DNA of 64,000 nucleotides, taken from contig NW_004624742.1 in assembly GCF_000247695.1 (NCBI RefSeq), forward strand, positions 2,971,052-3,035,051, in the 5' to 3' direction. Source of the stretch: Heterocephalus glaber (Eukaryota > Chordata > Mammalia > Rodentia > Bathyergidae). Position 1 is the stretch's first letter. The number at the start of each line of letters is the position of its first letter. The notes beneath the pieces were generated by a model. The model had not been told where the DNA came from, did not search any database, and was given only the letters and a program-made list of their open reading frames with translations. Positions 1-10,284 of the stretch are shown here, in pieces. The position numbers and the translations under genes are program-made.

Positions 1-124
1 CTTTTGTTGCCAGTTCAGAGAGTCCAGGTGGTTGAGTATCAGATTGTTCCATCTCATTTCCCTTTGAGGTTGCTGTAGGTGATCTGGAAGTCTGTCGTTG
101 AGGCTTGTTTACATGTCTTCTCAT

Positions 125-298
125 TTCCACGGGGTGGGGGTGGGGGTGCTTCTAGCGCCCACGCGGCTCACCTTCTCTGCCCTAGAGTGTGGAATGGCGG
201 TGGGGGATCCTCCTTCTGGGTGCTGGAACTGGCTCACCTTCTCTGCCCTAGGAGCATGGAATGGTGTGGGGGTGTGCCTCCTTCCAGGTGCTCTAAGG
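125..298. repeat. Short minisatellite, about 66-bp period
   Basis: Two adjacent units start at 165 and 231. Each begins GGCTCACCTTCTCTGCCCTA and continues into a 'TGGAATGG...GTGGGGG...CCTCCTTC...GGTGCT' segment. The G-rich stretch at 130-150 looks like a partial upstream third unit. The units differ by several substitutions, so the duplication is not recent. Frames open through this block only because the unit length (66) is a multiple of three; no protein family is recognised. Confidence 0.75.
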
Positions 299-374
299 TC
301 CTACTTCTTAATGCTATCACCTTGGCAACATCTAATTTTGGAGGGGGCACAGTCAAATCAGAGCACATAGTAAC

Positions 375-665
375 TCCACCTATTGTTTTATATTTTTGCT
401 TTTCTCATTTAATATTTTATGAACGTCATTCATCATCATCTGTGTCATATACAGATAATGATATTTGATTACTAAATAGTATTTATTATTGACATACTAA
501 CATTTAAATAATTGTCTATTCTTGGATACTTAGACTATGTCCAGTTTTCAATATTATAAAAAAGTAGAAGGAATTTTATATGTAAATCCATAATTGTTTT
601 CTGAGAAGCAGAATTTCTAGATTAAAGTGTATAAATTTTTAAAAACATTCATTGAACACGTGCTG
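375..665 (-). mobile_element. Degraded old L1 fragment (antisense)
   Basis: The AT-rich stretch follows the antisense pattern of old mammalian L1 near the ORF2 end and 3' UTR: 'tggatacttagactatgtcc' followed by an 'agaagcagaatttctag' block equivalent to the usual 'tagaagtggaattgctggg'. It is strongly diverged and the ends are not defined. Confidence 0.45.
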
Positions 666-724
666 ACTTTAAATACTTAGATACAGGATTCACAACACAT
701 CTATGAAAAAATATCATTATACCA

Positions 725-845
725 TTTTCAGAAGACACCTGCATGGAGAAATTAAATAAGTTGCCTCAGATTCCATGATACATTTTGAAATCGGAGACTC
801 TGGCTCCAAGCTCTTGGTCTTTATATTGTACTGCTTCCCTAGTTA
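725..845 (-). mobile_element. MIR SINE fragment (antisense)
   Basis: Order of blocks matches an antisense MIR: a 'gagaaattaaataagttgcc' segment (gagaaaactgag...aagttgccc in the family) followed by 'tctggctccaagctctt' and 'tactgcttccc'. Old and diverged; boundaries approximate. Confidence 0.5.
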
Positions 846-1264
846 AGACAAATCATTATAAGAAATTAAGGTATATAGCTTTTACATGTTACAAGATTTT
901 TAGGAAGAGGAAATATCTGTAGATATTGATGTAAACTGGGAGAGTGGGAAAGAGATTTTTGTAATAGGGTATGACTTAAAAGGACCTGGAAGGATGGTCT
1001 GCCACAGCAAGACGTTCACCCCATAGCCCATGTGCTATCACTGGGAGGCCTTGTGTTCCTAGAGCATGGGCCATGTATGACAAAGGGACATATCCATTCA
1101 TTTAACCAAAGATATCACACGGACCTTCAGTTAGTCCCCTGTCAGTGACTTTGGGTACAGCTGTTTCATAAGCTAGATGTCATGTCTATCTCTAGAAGCC
1201 CTAGTTTTGATATTTGTGAAAAATTATTAACTTGTACACAAATATAAAAATCTCAACATGGTTA

Positions 1265-1594
1265 TATTAGTTAGCATTCTGTCACTGTGACTGATACCTA
1301 GGAAGAGCAACTTAAAGAAAGAGAAGTTTATTTTGGCTCTCAGTTTCAGAGGTCTCAGTCCATGGTAAGCTGGCTCCAAGGCAGAAATGTTATGGTGGAG
1401 GGCATGGCAGAGGAAAACTGCTCAACTCATGGCATCCAAGAAGCAGAGAGAAGGAAAAGAACACCAGAGGGGAAGGTTTCAGGGGCCAGATATACTCCCC
1501 AAGGTCACATTTCCATGACCTAGAAGTGTGCTTTACTAAAATCCAAGATGTCTCTCAAGCCAATCAAGTTGACAGTCAACATTAACCATCATAA
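1265..1594 (-). mobile_element. MaLR-type LTR (MTD-like), antisense
   Basis: Read on the + strand it begins 'ttagttagcattctgtcact' and runs into 'gaagtttattttggctctca', the reverse complement of the rodent MTD/MaLR 3' end (TGAGCCAAAATAAACCTT...). It then passes a purine-rich middle and ends near 'accatcataa'. Length of about 330 bp fits a solo LTR with internal deletions. No clear 5-bp target duplication was found. Confidence 0.75.
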
Positions 1595-1765
1595 TGCATG
1601 GCAGAAAGGTCAAGAATGGGCTAAAAGGAGATTAGGAGTGACTGTCAAGTTACACACTGGCATTGGGAGCCAGGTGGGCATCAGCTTGGTCTCTCATAGT
1701 TGAGTCATGGGGCAGGCTTGGGTGTGCTTGAATAAGTAGCAGTTCTTCAGCCAGCAGTAGCAACA

Positions 1766-2130
1766 GGACTAGCTGTGACCTAGAAAGGAAAACATGTCCT
1801 TTCAAGTGTGGACAATTTATAATGATGTGAAAAATTCACCTGAAAGCACTTAGCCTCCTTACAGGTGCCAGAACCACCTGTTCCCAATTGAGAATTAAGG
1901 ACAATTTGTCTGATACATACTTGCCTAGTGAGTCAGAATACTTAGAAGACTTGCTGGAAACCTGAGAAGGGATACAGCCCAGTTAGAGAACCAGAGTACT
2001 TGATGGTGAAATTCTACTTCTTCCATTTTTTTTGCTCCTTTTTAGATCTATGCCCTTGGAGAACATCACTGCATTTTTCTTTTTCAACCCAGTTTCCCAA
2101 AACAGAGGTCCCCTCACATGTGTGAGAAAA
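1766..2130. repeat. Unclassified dispersed repeat, copy A
   Basis: This ~365 bp segment aligns over its whole length with 7013-7353. Shared blocks are GGACTAGCTGTGACCTAGAA at the left edge, CCCAATTGAGAATT in the middle, and CTTTTTCAACCCA followed by CAGAGGT at the right. The similarity starts and stops abruptly, as expected for an element or a transposed segment. I do not recognise the family. Orientation and biological boundaries are unknown. Confidence 0.7.
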
Positions 2131-2387
2131 AAACCTGCCCTGAATTCACTGACTTGCCCATCCCCTCCCATTCCACCACCTCTTCACACCTTTCTCAGAC
2201 ATGGCTAGATCCAAGCGAGCACTATTAGGCTGCCTCCCCACCCTGGGAGGTACCCATGCTCTGTTTAATTGAATCCCAATTTCTTCAGCATTTCCTGCTC
2301 AGTAGCAATGCCCATGCCTAGAAGGAGAGGCTGGGACAACCCTGACTTCCAGAGAATCTGTCCTGATGAATTCCAGCTAATCCAGAT

Positions 2388-2502
2388 GACCCTGCTCCTT
2401 TTTTTTTTTTTTTGGTTCCGGGGATCAAACTATGGTCCTTGTGCTTGTGCAGCAGGTGGTGAAACCACTGAGCTAAATCCCCGGCCCGACCCTGCTCCTT
2501 TT
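2388..2502 (-). mobile_element. ID-type SINE, antisense, with 15-bp target duplication
   Basis: A poly-T run at 2399-2414 leads into 'ggttccggggatcaaac' and ends 'ctgagctaaatccccggcc'. That is the reverse complement of the tRNA-like ID head (box A-like GATTTAGCTCAGTGG, box B-like GGTTTGATCC). Perfect direct repeats GACCCTGCTCCTTTT flank it at 2388-2402 and 2488-2502. The perfect duplication and near-consensus body suggest a relatively young insertion. Confidence 0.95.
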
Positions 2503-2797
2503 GCTAGAAATAGGTTAAGCCTGAACGTATGGTGAAATTCTTACAATAGGAAAAGAGTAGAATGTTCTGGAAGGGTCTGAGGATTAGTTCCTTCTTCGAA
2601 AGAGACACAGAGACATTTCCTTTGTTTGACATTGTTATGTGGTCATGTGGTCATGTGCTACCACAATGGGTGCCACTTTATAACCAAGAATTCAATAACC
2701 TGAAGCCAAGCTGACAGATTTGCAGGAAGGATGGTGAAGTGAAAAAGTGGAGAGAAGGGAGTCAACCTATTGCAGGGCTTTTTTATATGCAATAACA

Positions 2798-3043
2798 ATT
2801 TTTCCTTGTTGGCTGGGGCATGGTGGCACATCCTGTAATCTCAGCCATTCATGAGGCTGAGGCAAGAGGATAGTAAGTTCAAGGCCAGCCTGGGCAACTT
2901 GGCCCTCTACTAAAATAAAAAAGTCTAGCTCAGGGCTCCCTGAATTCACCTGCTAGCACTGCAAGAAAAGAAAGAAAGAAGGAAGGAAGGAAGAAGGGAA
3001 GGAGGGAAGAAGAAAAGAGAGAGGGAAAGAAATTTCCTTGTTG
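2798..3043 (+). mobile_element. B1-ID dimeric SINE with purine microsatellite tail
   Basis: The B1 (7SL-derived) part at 2812-2920 shows GGGGCATGGTGGCACA...CTGTAATCTCAGC...GAGGCTGAGGCAAGAGGA and 'ggccagcctgggcaac'. It is followed by a degraded ID-like right half (tagctcag...ctagcactgcaag) and a 60-bp GAAA/GGAA tail to 3029. Flanking repeats of about 14 bp (ATTTTTCCTTGTTG / AAATTTCCTTGTTG, 2798-2811 and 3030-3043) show that body, right half and tail inserted as one unit. The dimer order, B1 then ID, resembles the MEN class known from squirrel-related rodents. Confidence 0.8.
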
Positions 3044-3371
3044 TATAAGGCTTTTTCACTTGAGATTTTTAGTTACTTAAGCATTCTAACCAATACAGCC
3101 CCACACTGTTTTCACACACAAAGTTTCTGACTAGCACTCGCTAGTTAGAAGGATACAGATATCTTCCCTAGCTTCCTGTCTTCAAAGGAAAAGTCATCTT
3201 GGCTGTGAATACAAGTGAGATGGGATTTCTCCACACTTAGTTGGAGTTGAGAAAGGTGGAAGTTGATTCACATGTGCTCCCGGAGCAGCCAAAGTAGTTT
3301 GGAGGCTTGCTGCCAAGACTATATAGCCAGTACTCTAGGCTCCAGACTGGAAAGGTTGGTGGTAAGCCTTT
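3044..3371. other. Unique stretch, nothing recognised
   Basis: No repeat family, splice-flanked exon or coding pattern is seen between the dimeric SINE and the ID/L1/ID cluster. Confidence 0.5.
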
Positions 3372-3386
3372 AAGAATCATAATTTT

Positions 3387-3471
3387 GGGCCAGGGATTTA
3401 GCTCAGTGGTTCTGCTGCCTGCCTCACAAGTACAAGGACCCAGGTTTCATCCCCGGTACCAAAAGAAAAAA
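3387..3471 (+). mobile_element. ID-type SINE
   Basis: Begins GGGCCAGGGATTTAGCTCAG, has a box B-like 'aggtttcatccccggtacc' and an A-rich tail. It is flanked by AAGAATCATAATTTTGG (3372-3388) and AAGAATCACAATCTTCGG (3472-3488), a target duplication that has since diverged. It is the first of three retroelements occupying the same target. Confidence 0.9.
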
Positions 3472-3488
3472 AAGAATCACAATCTTCG

Positions 3489-4059
3489 GAGAATTAAAAG
3501 AATCATACCACAGAGATATATGTGCACCCATGTTTATAGCGGCACAGTTTGTAATAGTTAAAGCTTGTAAACAGCCCAAGTGCCCATCAACTAGAAACTG
3601 GCTAAAGAAGATGTGGTTTTTAATAAAATGGAGTACTACTCAGCCATAAAGAATGAGAAATTAGAGGCATTTATAGCTAAATGGATGCATATTGAGGCCA
3701 TACTCTTAAGTGAAATAAATAAGACACACGTGTAAATAACGAATAGTTTCTCTAGTATGAGAAACTGAAAGTGTAAATAAGGATTAAAACAATTAAAATG
3801 AATAATTGATAATTTGAAATAGGAAGAAAAGGCCCAAAGAGGTAGGGGAAGTGGGAGGGGAAGGGGAAAGGAAAGAAGGGAAAGGAAAAATTATGAGAAA
3901 AGAAAAAAATGGAAACAAAGTCTATGTAAATAGGGAAGGAGGGAGGGCAGGGAAATAAGAACCAAGATACATTATGTACAGGTACAAGCACCCAATGATA
4001 AATGTAAATGTATTGTATACCTAAAATGTACCAATAAAAGAATTTAAGCCAAAAAAAAA
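3489..4059 (+). mobile_element. L1 3' end (ORF2 tail plus 3' UTR), 5'-truncated
   Basis: Starts in the last part of ORF2 (nucleotide pattern of ICAPMF..AAQFVI.K, then a stretch like 'atggagtactactcagccat'). It continues through a purine-rich 3' UTR (3830-3955) and ends 'gtaccaataaaagaatttaa' plus poly-A. Flanking copies of AAGAATCAYAATC at 3472 and 4060 are its target duplication. The closest relatives in the window are at 28520 and, antisense, at 5552 and 42427. Confidence 0.92.
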
Positions 4060-4172
4060 AAGAATCATAATCATTGGGGTCAGGGATGTAGCTCAGTGGC
4101 ACCGAACCTGCCTGGAAAGCACAAGGTCCTGAATTTGATCCCTGGTACTGAAAAACAACTCATAATCTTTGG
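4060..4172 (+). mobile_element. ID-type SINE, diverged
   Basis: 'GGTCAGGGATGTAGCTCAGTGG' at 4078 onward, box B-like 'gaatttgatccctggtactg', short A-tail. It is flanked by AATCATAATCATTGG (about 4062-4077) and ACTCATAATCTTTGG (4158-4172). It inserted into the same ATAATC target used by the preceding L1 and ID. Confidence 0.88.
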
Positions 4173-4577
4173 CGTACCAAATGTTTCCAGGTGCTTATTT
4201 ATCCTACCCTGGGGGATGCTGAAAGTTGCTAATCAATTTAACAACCAACTCATTACAAAAATATGTAGTATTTCCTTGCAGGACAGGATTAATAATAATA
4301 GCTGATGAGTAGATAATGGATTTCTGAAACTCACAAAATCTGGTCACTGAAGGATAGGTAATGGCTTTTGGAGTAAGAAGTAACCAAGCTTCTGTCTAAA
4401 ATGGCTATGAAATTTCAGAAGCCAGATTTCTTCTCACAACTTAGAATTATTTTTCTTTATTTTCATACCTCTTCATCTTCTTTACATTCAATTCACATGG
4501 AACCTGGATACCTGATACATCATCATCCTCATAAATAAAGACAAGTTTGCTGATATAGTATCTAGTAGGACACAGAA
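4173..4577. other. Unique stretch, nothing recognised
   Basis: AT-rich sequence without a repeat or coding pattern that I can name. Confidence 0.5.
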
Positions 4578-6102
4578 CCAGTTCATTTTTTCTTGTTTTC
4601 TTTTTTAATTTTTAAGTTTATTAGTACATGTTTGCAGTTTGTGCAGTTCAAAATCACCTGTTTCTTTTACAGTCACATTTCTTTTTTTTAATCCCCTTCC
4701 CCCTCCTTCCCCCTCACTCCCTTCCTACTTCTCCAGTTCCCTATCCCATTTTTCATTCTTGTTAATATTATTAATCTTAGTTCATGTTATGGCATATAAT
4801 ATTTACATTAACTAAAGCTATTAGGTTCCTGTACATGGCATATATTTATTCTGCTTGTTTCCCCTTCCCTTCCTTCTCATCCCTTCTGCTTTTTTTCCTT
4901 GGATCTCTTCCCTATTGCAAGAGATCTGTCCTTTGTACCCTTCTATCCACCCTTTGTCATTCTCTTTCTTTGTACTTTGCCTCACTCAAATGAGAGATAC
5001 CATGTGGTATTTAAGCTTGTCTGGTTTATTTCACTCAACATTATATTTTCCAGGTGCATCCATTTTCCTACAAATGTCTTAAACATGTCATTCTTTATAG
5101 CAGAGTAGCATTCCATTATATTTAGATACCACATTTTCTTTATGCAATCATTTGTTGATAGGCATACACCCTGTTTCCAGGATTTAGCTATTACGAGTTG
5201 TGCTGCTATAAACATTGATATGTATGACTTAAGCCCTTTGGGGGAAGATAGCTAGCAGGGGAATTGCTGGGTCATGGAATTTCTAATTTCAGTTCTTTGA
5301 GGAATCTCCATACTGATTTCTATAATGGCTTCACTAGTTTACATTTCCACCAACAATGAAGGAAGGTTACTTTTTCACCACACCCTTACCAGTATTGTTA
5401 TTGTTTGATTGCTTAATGATTGGCATTCTTTATGGAGAAAGATGTTGTTTTAATTTGTATTTCTCTAATGGACAGAGATTTTGAGCATTTTTTCATATAT
5501 TGGTTGACTATTTGTATTTCTTCCTCTGCAAAGTTTTGGTTCATTTCTTTTAAAATTAATTTTATTGGTACATTTTAGATATACACAATGATAGCATTCA
5601 TCATAGGGAATTTGAACCTGTATATGAAATATCTTGATTCTTTTTTCCCCAATCTCCTTCCCTTCCTTCAACCCCTATTCCTCTCCTTATTTACAAAAGC
5701 TTTGTTTCCATTTTTCCCTTCTCTTCTCTTTTTTTTCTTTTCCCTTCCTTCCTTTCACCCTCCCCTTTCCCTTGTTCCCCTTCCCATTTGAACATGTTCT
5801 GCCTATTTCACAATATGTTATACATTTTGGTCCTTATTTACACTTTCGACTTCTCACACCAGAGAAACAATGTAATATTTAAGGATGTATGTCTTTGACT
5901 TATTTCACTTTAGAGTATGGTCTCAAAAAAAAAAAAATGAGTATGGTCTCAAGGGGTATTCAGTGTCCATTTCCCTTGCCCATTTCTTGACTGGATCTTT
6001 ATTCATAAGTGGTTTAATTTTTTACGCTCTTTGTATATTCTAGATATTAGTCCTCTGGCTGAAGAGTAGCTGGCAAAAATTTTTTCTCCAGTTCATTTTT
6101 CT
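4578..6102 (-). mobile_element. L1 fragment (antisense) with nested younger L1
   Basis: On the minus strand this is an L1 3' part: ORF2 C-terminal region, purine-rich 3' UTR, and a tail complementary to 'aaatttttaagtttattagt', i.e. the CATGTACTAATAAA-type ending. The target duplication CCAGTTCATTTTTTCT / CCAGTTCATTTTTCT lies at 4578-4593 and 6088-6102. A second antisense L1 at 5552-5962 interrupts it. After that the older copy resumes at 'tgtccatttcccttgccc' and ends at a block resembling 'agtcctctggctgaagagta'. Frames are broken; no function is possible. Confidence 0.92.
5552..5962 (-). mobile_element. Nested L1 3' fragment (ACCAATAAAA-type tail)
   Basis: Starts 'aaaattaattttattggtac', the complement of an ACCAATAAAA tail. 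It contains the pyrimidine-rich complement of the 3' UTR purine tract, and ends in L1 ORF2 sequence at 'gagtatggtctcaa'. Imperfect flanking repeats (TGGTTCATTTCTTTT / TGTCCATTTCCCTT) sit near 5538-5552 and 5964-5978. A 13-bp block GAGTATGGTCTCA occurs twice at its 5' end, separated by an A-run (about 5912-5952). Confidence 0.85.
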
Positions 6103-7012
6103 AAAGGACTGCAGAAATACATTATTTTCATGCCCTGGGAAGGTAATGGCAGACAGTTTTAATTTAGAAGCACCCTCATCTATGGCTTTTGTGGGTCAGG
6201 TAGCCAACAAGTTCCCAGAATCTCTGACTAACCTCACCTTGGCCATTTGACCTAAGATTTGAAAAAGAACAAATACATTTCATGCTATTGATTATGTCAA
6301 AAGCCAGTGGTAGACAAGGGCCTGAGCTTGTGATAGCTGACAGGGGAAGTAAGGTGCATGTCCTCTTCAGGGGGTTGAGGAGAAAAGACTAATTTAGGGG
6401 AGGCAGGCATTAAAGTTGCTGCAATTTGGACATTAAAGTAAAGGAATGTGACTTTATTTTCTAATCCAAGGCTGGGGCACTGTCCCATTCTGCACTTGCT
6501 CCCTCTCCACCATCCTCTGAGCCACTGGAGGCTGGGCATCTGTACCAACTGCCTCCTTTTCCCTCTGATCTTGGGTTGGGTTTGGCTCTAATAGGCCCAG
6601 GCAGAAGACTGGGGGGCTGGATCAAAGTGAGGAGAGATCTTTATGCCTCCAGCTCTCTTACGAAGCATTGGTAACTGTGACTTCATTCACTTACCAAGAC
6701 ATAGCCCCTGTTGGATAACACTCTCCTGAAGTCATGTTCTTTCCAGATTCTGCAACTGCTTCAGTACCAGTGGTACTAATAGCTTCCCATGGTTGCTAGT
6801 TCCTAGGCACCTAACTGTCCCTTACCACCTCCTTTAACCTCACCTCACATTTGTAAATGTCCCTTCATTGGCCCCTCACAGATATTAGTTCCATGCTGAG
6901 CCTTAACTGACACTACTGAGCATATTTCAGATGTCCAGGTTTCATGGGAAAATAAATGTATGAAACAAGCAAAATTAATTTATAAAGGAAAGGTATTTTT
7001 TCAAAAAAATTT
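6103..7012. other. Unique stretch, possibly old repeat remnants
   Basis: No confident family assignment. The part at 6640-6960 has the texture of an old MER or LTR remnant but lacks diagnostic blocks. Confidence 0.4.
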
Positions 7013-7353
7013 GGACTAGCTGTGACCTAGAAAGAAAAAACATGTCTTTTCACATGTGGTCAACTTATAATGATGTAAAAAATTCTCTTGAAAGAGCTTG
7101 GCTTCCTCATAGGTGCTGGGACCACCCGTTCCCAATTGAGAATTGAAGACAAGTAGTTGTCTAATAAGCCAGAATACTTTGAAGACTCTCTGGGAAACCT
7201 GGGAAGGGGTACAGCACAGCTAGAGGACCTGACTAGCTGACACTGAAATTCTACTCCTTCCATCTTTTTTGTTCCTCTAGAATATCCACTGGATTTGTCT
7301 TTTTCAACCCAATTTCCTAGAGCAGAGGTTCCCTTATAAGCATGTTGGTAAAA
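7013..7353. repeat. Unclassified dispersed repeat, copy B
   Basis: Direct-orientation partner of 1766-2130. The two share GGACTAGCTGTGACCTAGAA, ACATGTC, TATAATGATGT, CCCAATTGAGAATT, GCCAGAATAC and CTTTTTCAACCCA in the same order with small indels. I estimate roughly 75-80 percent identity by eye. Flanks on both sides do not match. Confidence 0.7.
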
Positions 7354-9774
7354 CTTGTGTCGCTTCCTGTCCCTAATTCCTAAATGGCACTTAGGGAGCT
7401 CCTACAAATTCATGATTTCCAAACGCCTTGGTCTTCTCTCACCTCTCTTTTTGTAAAGTGTTAGAAATTACAAGGTCCTTAATGTAGAAGTCCAAAAAAG
7501 AAAAAAAATCATTAACTTAGGTTTCCAGTTATGAACTGTAAAGATAATAGACCCTGTAAAATGAAACCTGTCAACCAAGAGGTTCTCAGTACCTCAGCCT
7601 GTAGTATTTAGGTTCTCTGGGTTTCTCCCACTCCCACTTCTTTTGGTGAAACATATCTCAAGACCACACAGTTCATGAGGCAAAGCTTTATGCATCACGC
7701 AGCACCCATCTGGGAGAAAACTGTCCTAGAAGCTCAGAAATGGGTGACCTCCCTTGACCACAGAACCCCATGATGCAGGAGCAGGGCCAATGCAGGGCAG
7801 GCTGCCTGCCCTGGGATCGATTTGTGGGAAGGAAGCTGAGAGGTGACAGGTGGCAGTCTTGGGGTAGAGTGCAGCTGCTAAGTGTGCCCTTGCAGAGTCG
7901 CAGCTTTCTGGGCAGCTTCTAGGTACCTTGGTGGAAGGATCACACTCCTCTTGGGATGCTGCTTCTCACTGGCTGTTGCACTGCCATGTGTGGGCCCCAA
8001 GGGAAGGGTTAGATTTTTATTTGTAGAGTTTGGGAATTTACCAAAGATTAACCCCTTATCCTTTCACACTTCTTTGCTTGGTGGCTTCAGAGTGACCATA
8101 TAGCAGTCATGGTACAAGCATATGCTATTATTGCACCAGGGGCTGGAAGAAGCTATACAGCAGTTCACTAGAACTGTACATCCCTCACAGACACCAAACC
8201 AGCCTGCTCTGGAGGATGAAGGTTAACCCCTGAAAAGGCAGCAGCTAGAAGGAGCCTGTTTCAGCACAGTCATTGTTCAACACAGTGAACAATGCACAAT
8301 TTCAACCCATGCAGAAGTTATTGCAACATGAGGCAGCCAGTGACAGTGATGACATGCTAGACTTTGCTAGGATCTTTTCTTGTGCCCAGAGCAGGGCTGG
8401 GGAGGACAGAGTGGCTGCTCCAGAGGTCTGGAGAACTGCAAACAGCTGTAATTTGCCCCTCAGTGTATGCAAAAACAGTGTGTTGTTCAGCACCCTGGAA
8501 ATCACCTGGGCATGGGACACACCCAGATTATGACTGAAGCTGACATGGAGACTTGAGCCTGGAAAAGTTCAACATTATGAGAAAAGAAAGACCATGGAAA
8601 GCAAGAGGAGGAGGAGGAGAGAGAAAAGAGAAGGAAAAAGGAAAAAAATAGCATGTAGCTACTCATGCTGGGTTTATATATTTTCTCATTTAGGCTTCAC
8701 CACAAACCCACAAGGTGAGTCTGTTGTTACCTCCAGGACATGTCTGACACAAATAGGAAGCATAGTGGTGCAGAGGATTGACCACACCACAGCAAGGATG
8801 GAGACTCCTGCCTGCCTAACTGAGGGGCTGGATACCCAGTGGGGGCAAGAAGGCAGAATGGAAGGAACAGAGGAGAGATGGTAGAGGAGAGATGGACAGA
8901 GACCAGCTCAGGGGTCCTAGGGAGAGATGATGGTTCTTGTGGCAGCAGATTGGTAACAGAAAGAGCACTTTAGCATCTAAAGTGGGATTTTCAGAAAACC
9001 ATTCTGTGTTTTCTCTGGATTCTTCTCCCTAGAAACATGTGCTTTGTAAATTATACTTTCTTATTGATGTTTGTCTTCTCTGTTTATTTACCTGTTCCCT
9101 TGGAGCTGCCAGGAAGGGCCGTGGCCTGAGGCCACTTTTCTTCTGAGTGAATGGAATGAGGAAGAAGCAGTGGGAGCAAGAGGTTGGGGTGGGCAGAGGC
9201 TCAGGAGTGTCTCCAAATCCTCGTGGGAACTGGACCCACCCATCTCTGCCCTTCCATAAATGGAACTTTCTGTTTGGACAGCAGAGCCTTTGAGCTCTGC
9301 AATTTCAGTGAGGCCACATGCTTCTCCTGAGGCCTGTCCCTTTGCCAAGAGTACAGGATCTTGCTGGCCAGAGAGATAATTGGAAATGTGTGGGCCAGGC
9401 AGATGCCCATTTCTGGCAAGAGCCGCAGTTTGAACAGCCTGAAGAAGACGCTTGAAAGAGGCAAGGAAAACTTTGCATTGATATCCCACTGTTCCTTGGC
9501 TACAACCTCAAGGTCTCCATCCCAAAACTGTGTGGAAATGGAATTTCATCTTCATCTGATGGCCTGGGAAAGCTGTTTTTGCCTTCCTAGCTGGGTACTT
9601 CCCACTTTCAGAGGGCAAAAAAGCTGTCATGGCAGCCTACAGAATGACAGCCTCTAGCTCCCGCTTCCCATTTTCCCAAGAAGGAAGTGTCTCACTGTCC
9701 TCCATGAAGATAGGCAGGGAAATGAGAATGAGAGCAGACCTTGAGGAACTGAGTCACCCATGGGCAAAAAGGAA
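7354..9774. other. Unique stretch without recognisable gene
   Basis: About 2.4 kb without interspersed repeats that I can name, apart from a purine-rich patch at 8595-8650 and a weak MIR/L2-like patch at 8670-8740. Several short open frames on both strands (for example 8273-8533 and 9088-9489) overlap one another and match no family. A conserved non-coding element or an unrecognised exon cannot be excluded. Confidence 0.4.
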
Positions 9775-10026
9775 AATGAATTTACTTCATGTTCCTCTTG
9801 GCTATCCTCTCATGATATTACTAAAATCAGGGTGAAGAGATCGACTAATTCATGACCCAGGAGCCACCCATTCCAGAGACTCCTTTCGAGGGAGTGGGGA
9901 TTGTGCTTGGGTGAAAATGCAAATGAATTTCACTTCCTGTTCCTCTTGTGTTTCCTCTCAGGGTCTTACTGAAATCAGGGTGAGGAGGTCATCTAGATCA
10001 TGACCCAGGAGCAACTCAGTCCAGAA
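9775..10026. repeat. Local tandem duplication, about 148-bp period
   Basis: Two diverged units. 'aatgaatttacttcatgttc' at 9775 pairs with 'aatgaatttcacttcctgtt' at 9922. Both continue into a GTTCCTCTTG block, an 'aaatcagggtga' block and CATGACCCAGGAGC (9851 and 9999). Spacing drifts from 147 to 148 through a small indel. Confidence 0.85.
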
Positions 10027-10196
10027 GACCATAGGGCCCTGAGAGGGGAGACTGCTGTCCTTGGTGGTCACACTGACACTGAGTCAGGCTGTTCAACAGC
10101 AGTAACTGAGCAGAGTGCCTCCTATTCTCAGTAGAGTGGATGCCTCCTGGGTGAGCCCTTTTACATGCATAAAGTGGGTTCAAAACAGATCCTAGA

Positions 10197-10199
<3 letters not shown>

Positions 10200-10234
<35 letters not shown>
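10200..10234. repeat. (TG)n microsatellite
   Basis: About 17 uninterrupted TG dinucleotides, likely polymorphic. Confidence 0.95.
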
Positions 10235-10237
<3 letters not shown>

Positions 10238-10284
10238 TTTCCAGTTAGCCTTGCCCATGCAATTCCTCTGCTTAAGATATACAT

